From Kiritimatiellia bacterium (GTDB taxonomy: Bacteria; Verrucomicrobiota; Kiritimatiellia; RFP12; UBA1067): a DNA stretch of 20,017 nt. A program made the translations under genes and the position numbers. Positions 18,202 to 20,017 of the stretch are shown here, in pieces. A model generated the notes under the pieces. It did not search any database. It was not told where the DNA came from and worked only from the letters and a program-made list of their open reading frames with translations. Each line of letters starts with the position of its first letter. Positions within the stretch are counted from its first letter, which is position 1. Location: NCBI GenBank assembly GCA_900771305.1, contig CAAGNL010000468.1, positions 1 through 20,017 of the forward strand, written 5' to 3'.

Positions 18202-18210
18202 ATTATACCA
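18202..18210 (-). promoter_or_regulatory. Extended -10 promoter for gyrA
   Basis: On the minus strand TGGTATAAT gives a consensus TATAAT (18207-18202) with an upstream TG. The -35 at 17-base spacing (TGGCTT) is poor. Transcription would start near 18195, giving a leader of about 40 bases to the gyrA ATG. A symmetric 13-base sequence sits just upstream in the spacer. Confidence 0.7.
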
Positions 18211-18211
18211 G

Positions 18212-18224
18212 TTTCGGACCGAAA
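18212..18224. promoter_or_regulatory. Palindrome in the gyrA promoter spacer
   Basis: TTTCGGACCGAAA is symmetric around its central base, six bases each side. It lies between the possible -35 and the -10 of gyrA, the position of a repressor site, and could also be a short stem at the end of the nagA transcript. The six-base arms make chance occurrence quite possible. Confidence 0.3.
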
Positions 18225-18242
18225 AAGCCACTCGATTCAGCC

Positions 18243-19394
18243 TCAGATCCGCTGCTCGCCGTCCACGAAGACGGCGCAGACGTCGAAAGTCTTCGGGTCG
18301 AGAATCGCAAGATCGGCCACATAGCCCTTTTCGACCTTGCCGAGGGACTTCCCAAGCCCGAGCTCGATCGCCTGGTTCCAGCTCGTCACGCGGATGAGGT
18401 CCTTGAGGGGCAATCCCGTCACATCGACGAGGTTCTTGAGTCCCTTGTTGAGCCAAAGCGTGGAGCCAGCGAGATTGCCACCCTCCACAAGCCGCGCCTC
18501 ACCGTTCTTCAGGGCGACCTTGAGCCCGCCCATCTCGAATTCGTAGCCATCCGGACAGTGCGAGCACCGCAGCGAGTCCGTGATCATCTGCACGTGCGCA
18601 AGGTCGCGCTTCCAGAAGACGAGGCGCAGCATGTCGTCGCAGAGGTGGATGCGGTCGCAGATCACCTCCGTGTTGAGCTCGTCCAGCAGGAAGCCCGCAC
18701 CCACCATGCCGATTTCGCGGTGGTGCAGCTTCGTCATCTGGTTGCAGAAATGCGTCATATGACGGAGCCCCGCGACATACGCGGGCAAGAACTGCTCGAG
18801 AGTCGAGCCCGTGTGGCCGCAGCTCGGAACAATGCCGTTCCCGAGGCAGGCCGCCGCGAACGCCGTCCCGCCCTTCATCTCGGGCGCGAAGCTCACCATC
18901 TTCACCGGCGAAATCGCAGAGATTGCCAACACCTCCTTGATGTTCGGCTTGCGCACGAACACGGGATTCTGGGCGCCGCAGCATGCGGGATTGATGAACG
19001 GACCCTCGAGATGGATGCCGAGCACCTTCGCGAAGCGCTCCTCCCGCCTGTACGCCGCCACGGCCTTGGCCGCCGCCTTCAGCGTCTTCGTGCCGACCGT
19101 GAGGGTCGTCGGCAGGAAACTCGTACAGCCCTCCGCGAGCTTCGCGGACGCAATCGTCTCGATGGCCTCCGGCGTCGCATCGCACACGTCGTAGCCACAC
19201 GCGCCATGCAGGTGCATGTCGATGAACCCGGGCACAAGATACTTGCCGCGGGCGTCCACAACCGTGTCGAAGTCCTTCTTCGGAACCGCCGCGGTGGTGA
19301 CGAGCCTGATCTTGCCCTTCTCGATGACGACGGACGCCTTTTTCAGATCGACGTCGGGACTGATCACATGCGCATTGGAGATAAGAGTTTTCAT
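18243..19394 (-). CDS. nagA: N-acetylglucosamine-6-phosphate deacetylase
   Basis: A 383-residue amidohydrolase removing acetate from GlcNAc-6-phosphate in amino-sugar recycling or use. Metal and active-site residues align with E. coli NagA: HLHG (H61, H63), E130 in GIHLEGPF, H194 in GHTGST, H215 in THFCNQM, and the catalytic D273 in MITDS. The usual FNAM segment is FCNQM, a small deviation. The C terminus has the sandwich-domain motif GYVADLAILD. The ATG at 19394 directly follows an extended -10 with almost no leader and no Shine-Dalgarno, as for the first gene in the window. gyrA follows 88 bases downstream with its own promoter. Confidence 0.94.
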   Translation of the reverse strand: MKTLISNAHVISPDVDLKKASVVIEKGKIRLVTTAAVPKKDFDTVVDARGKYLVPGFIDMHLHGACGYDVCDATPEAIETIASAKLAEGCTSFLPTTLTVGTKTLKAAAKAVAAYRREERFAKVLGIHLEGPFINPACCGAQNPVFVRKPNIKEVLAISAISPVKMVSFAPEMKGGTAFAAACLGNGIVPSCGHTGSTLEQFLPAYVAGLRHMTHFCNQMTKLHHREIGMVGAGFLLDELNTEVICDRIHLCDDMLRLVFWKRDLAHVQMITDSLRCSHCPDGYEFEMGGLKVALKNGEARLVEGGNLAGSTLWLNKGLKNLVDVTGLPLKDLIRVTSWNQAIELGLGKSLGKVEKGYVADLAILDPKTFDVCAVFVDGEQRI

Positions 19395-19403
19395 AATGCG
19401 GCT

Positions 19404-19412
19404 AGTATAGCA
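19404..19412 (-). promoter_or_regulatory. Extended -10 promoter for nagA, very short leader
   Basis: Minus-strand TGCTATACT (19412-19404) ends nine bases before the nagA ATG, so the transcript would start two or three bases before the start codon. The -35 is poor at 17 bases. It lies immediately after the T-run of the ppdK terminator, letting nagA be controlled apart from ppdK. The same nine bases occur before the gene at 273. Confidence 0.55.
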
Positions 19413-19413
19413 C

Positions 19414-19450
19414 AAAACAGCAGGTCCGCACGCGTCTGCGTACGGACCTG
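19414..19450 (-). terminator. Intrinsic terminator after ppdK
   Basis: Read on the minus strand, CAGGTCCG (19450-19443) pairs with CGGACCTG (19428-19421), with an inner GCGT/ACGC and one mismatch, followed by CTGTTTTG. A 12-pair GC-rich stem and a short T-run, 33 bases after the ppdK stop, fit a Rho-independent terminator. Confidence 0.8.
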
Positions 19451-19483
19451 CCGCTGCAGGGTCTGCTCGGGACCCTTCTGGAA

Positions 19484-20017
19484 TCAGCCGCGGAGCGCCG
19501 CCTGGGCGGCCGCAAGGCGCGCGATCGGCACGCGGAACGGCGAACAGGAGACATAGTTGAGGCCGATCTTGTGGCAGAACTCGACCGAAGTCGGATCGCC
19601 GCCGTGCTCGCCGCAGATGCCGCAGTGGATCTTCGGACGGGTGGCCTTGCCGTCGGTGACGGCCATCTTCATGAGCTTGCCGACGCCCGTCTGGTCGAGC
19701 TTCGCGAACGGATCGTTCTCGTAGATCTTGTTGTCATAGTAGGAACCGAGGAACTTGCCCGCGTCGTCGCGCGAGAAACCGAACGTCATCTGCGTGAGGT
19801 CGTTCGTGCCGAAGCAGAAGAACTCCGCCTCCTCCGCCAGCTCGCCCGCGATAAGGGCGGCGCGCGGAATCTCGATCATCGTGCCGACCTCGTAGTTGAG
19901 CTTGATCTCGGCGGCCTGGATCTCCTCGTTCGCGACGTGGACGACGATGTCCTTCACGAACTTGAACTCCTTCATGTCGCCCGTCAGCGGGATCATGATC
20001 TCGGGCTTGACGTTCCA
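19484..20017 (-). CDS. ppdK: Pyruvate, phosphate dikinase, C-terminal part (5' end outside window)
   Basis: 177 residues of the PEP/pyruvate-binding barrel of pyruvate, phosphate dikinase, which interconverts pyruvate, ATP and Pi with PEP, AMP and PPi. The open frame runs to the window edge; the full enzyme is about 870-900 residues, so only the last fifth is here. Visible motifs are EIMIPLTG, VGTMIEIPRAAL, FFCFGTNDLTQMTFGFSRDD, ENDPFAKLDQTGVG, the catalytic CGICGEHGGDP and SPFRVPIARLAAAQAALRG at the end. FGTNDLTQMTFGFSRDD and the Cys motif separate it from PEP synthase and PTS enzyme I. In anaerobes it often works in the glycolytic direction with PPi. A terminator follows directly. Confidence 0.97.
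   Translation of the reverse strand, partial: WNVKPEIMIPLTGDMKEFKFVKDIVVHVANEEIQAAEIKLNYEVGTMIEIPRAALIAGELAEEAEFFCFGTNDLTQMTFGFSRDDAGKFLGSYYDNKIYENDPFAKLDQTGVGKLMKMAVTDGKATRPKIHCGICGEHGGDPTSVEFCHKIGLNYVSCSPFRVPIARLAAAQAALRG

Overview
The window is a high-GC bacterial chromosome segment, almost entirely coding, with 14 genes. The first reads rightward; the other 13 all read leftward. No rRNA or tRNA is present, so taxonomy is inference. A Tat-exported Gfo/Idh/MocA oxidoreductase, a secreted protein joining a hydrazine-synthase-alpha-like region to a sulfatase-modifying-factor fold, and simple repeats carried inside reading frames together suggest the PVC superphylum (Kiritimatiellota, Verrucomicrobiota or Lentisphaerota).

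Layout. 1-272 is an AT-richer non-coding stretch with two perfect inverted repeats and, at its end, an extended -10 element abutting the first gene. 273-3692 (+) is the secreted diheme / SUMF1-like protein. It converges with 3697-5073 (-), the Gfo/Idh/MocA oxidoreductase, which has a clear promoter at 5105-5133. 5146-15522 (-) is a tightly packed run of ten genes. In transcription order these are a Tat-signal GMC small subunit, a GMC flavoprotein dehydrogenase, a membrane-anchored eight-heme cytochrome c, a divergent ETF beta/alpha pair, a GtrA-family membrane protein, an exported aldose 1-epimerase, a canonical ETF beta, an ETF alpha with an N-terminal two-cluster ferredoxin domain, and an ETF:quinone oxidoreductase of fused FixC-FixX type. 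Upstream lie gyrA (15545-18154), nagA (18243-19394) and the 3' part of ppdK (19484-20017, running off the right edge) with its terminator.

How the genes may work together (inference). The GMC/small-subunit/cytochrome trio looks like a periplasmic sugar or polyol dehydrogenase passing electrons to c-type hemes. The exported mutarotase would supply the correct anomer of an aldose. The canonical ETF with its quinone oxidoreductase exchanges electrons between a soluble donor, probably a ferredoxin, and membrane quinone. The divergent ETF pair is translationally coupled to the cytochrome gene, and its alpha subunit lacks the usual FAD-site motif, so its role is open. This electron-transfer cluster is the most interesting part of the window. 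nagA and ppdK are ordinary amino-sugar and central carbon metabolism genes.
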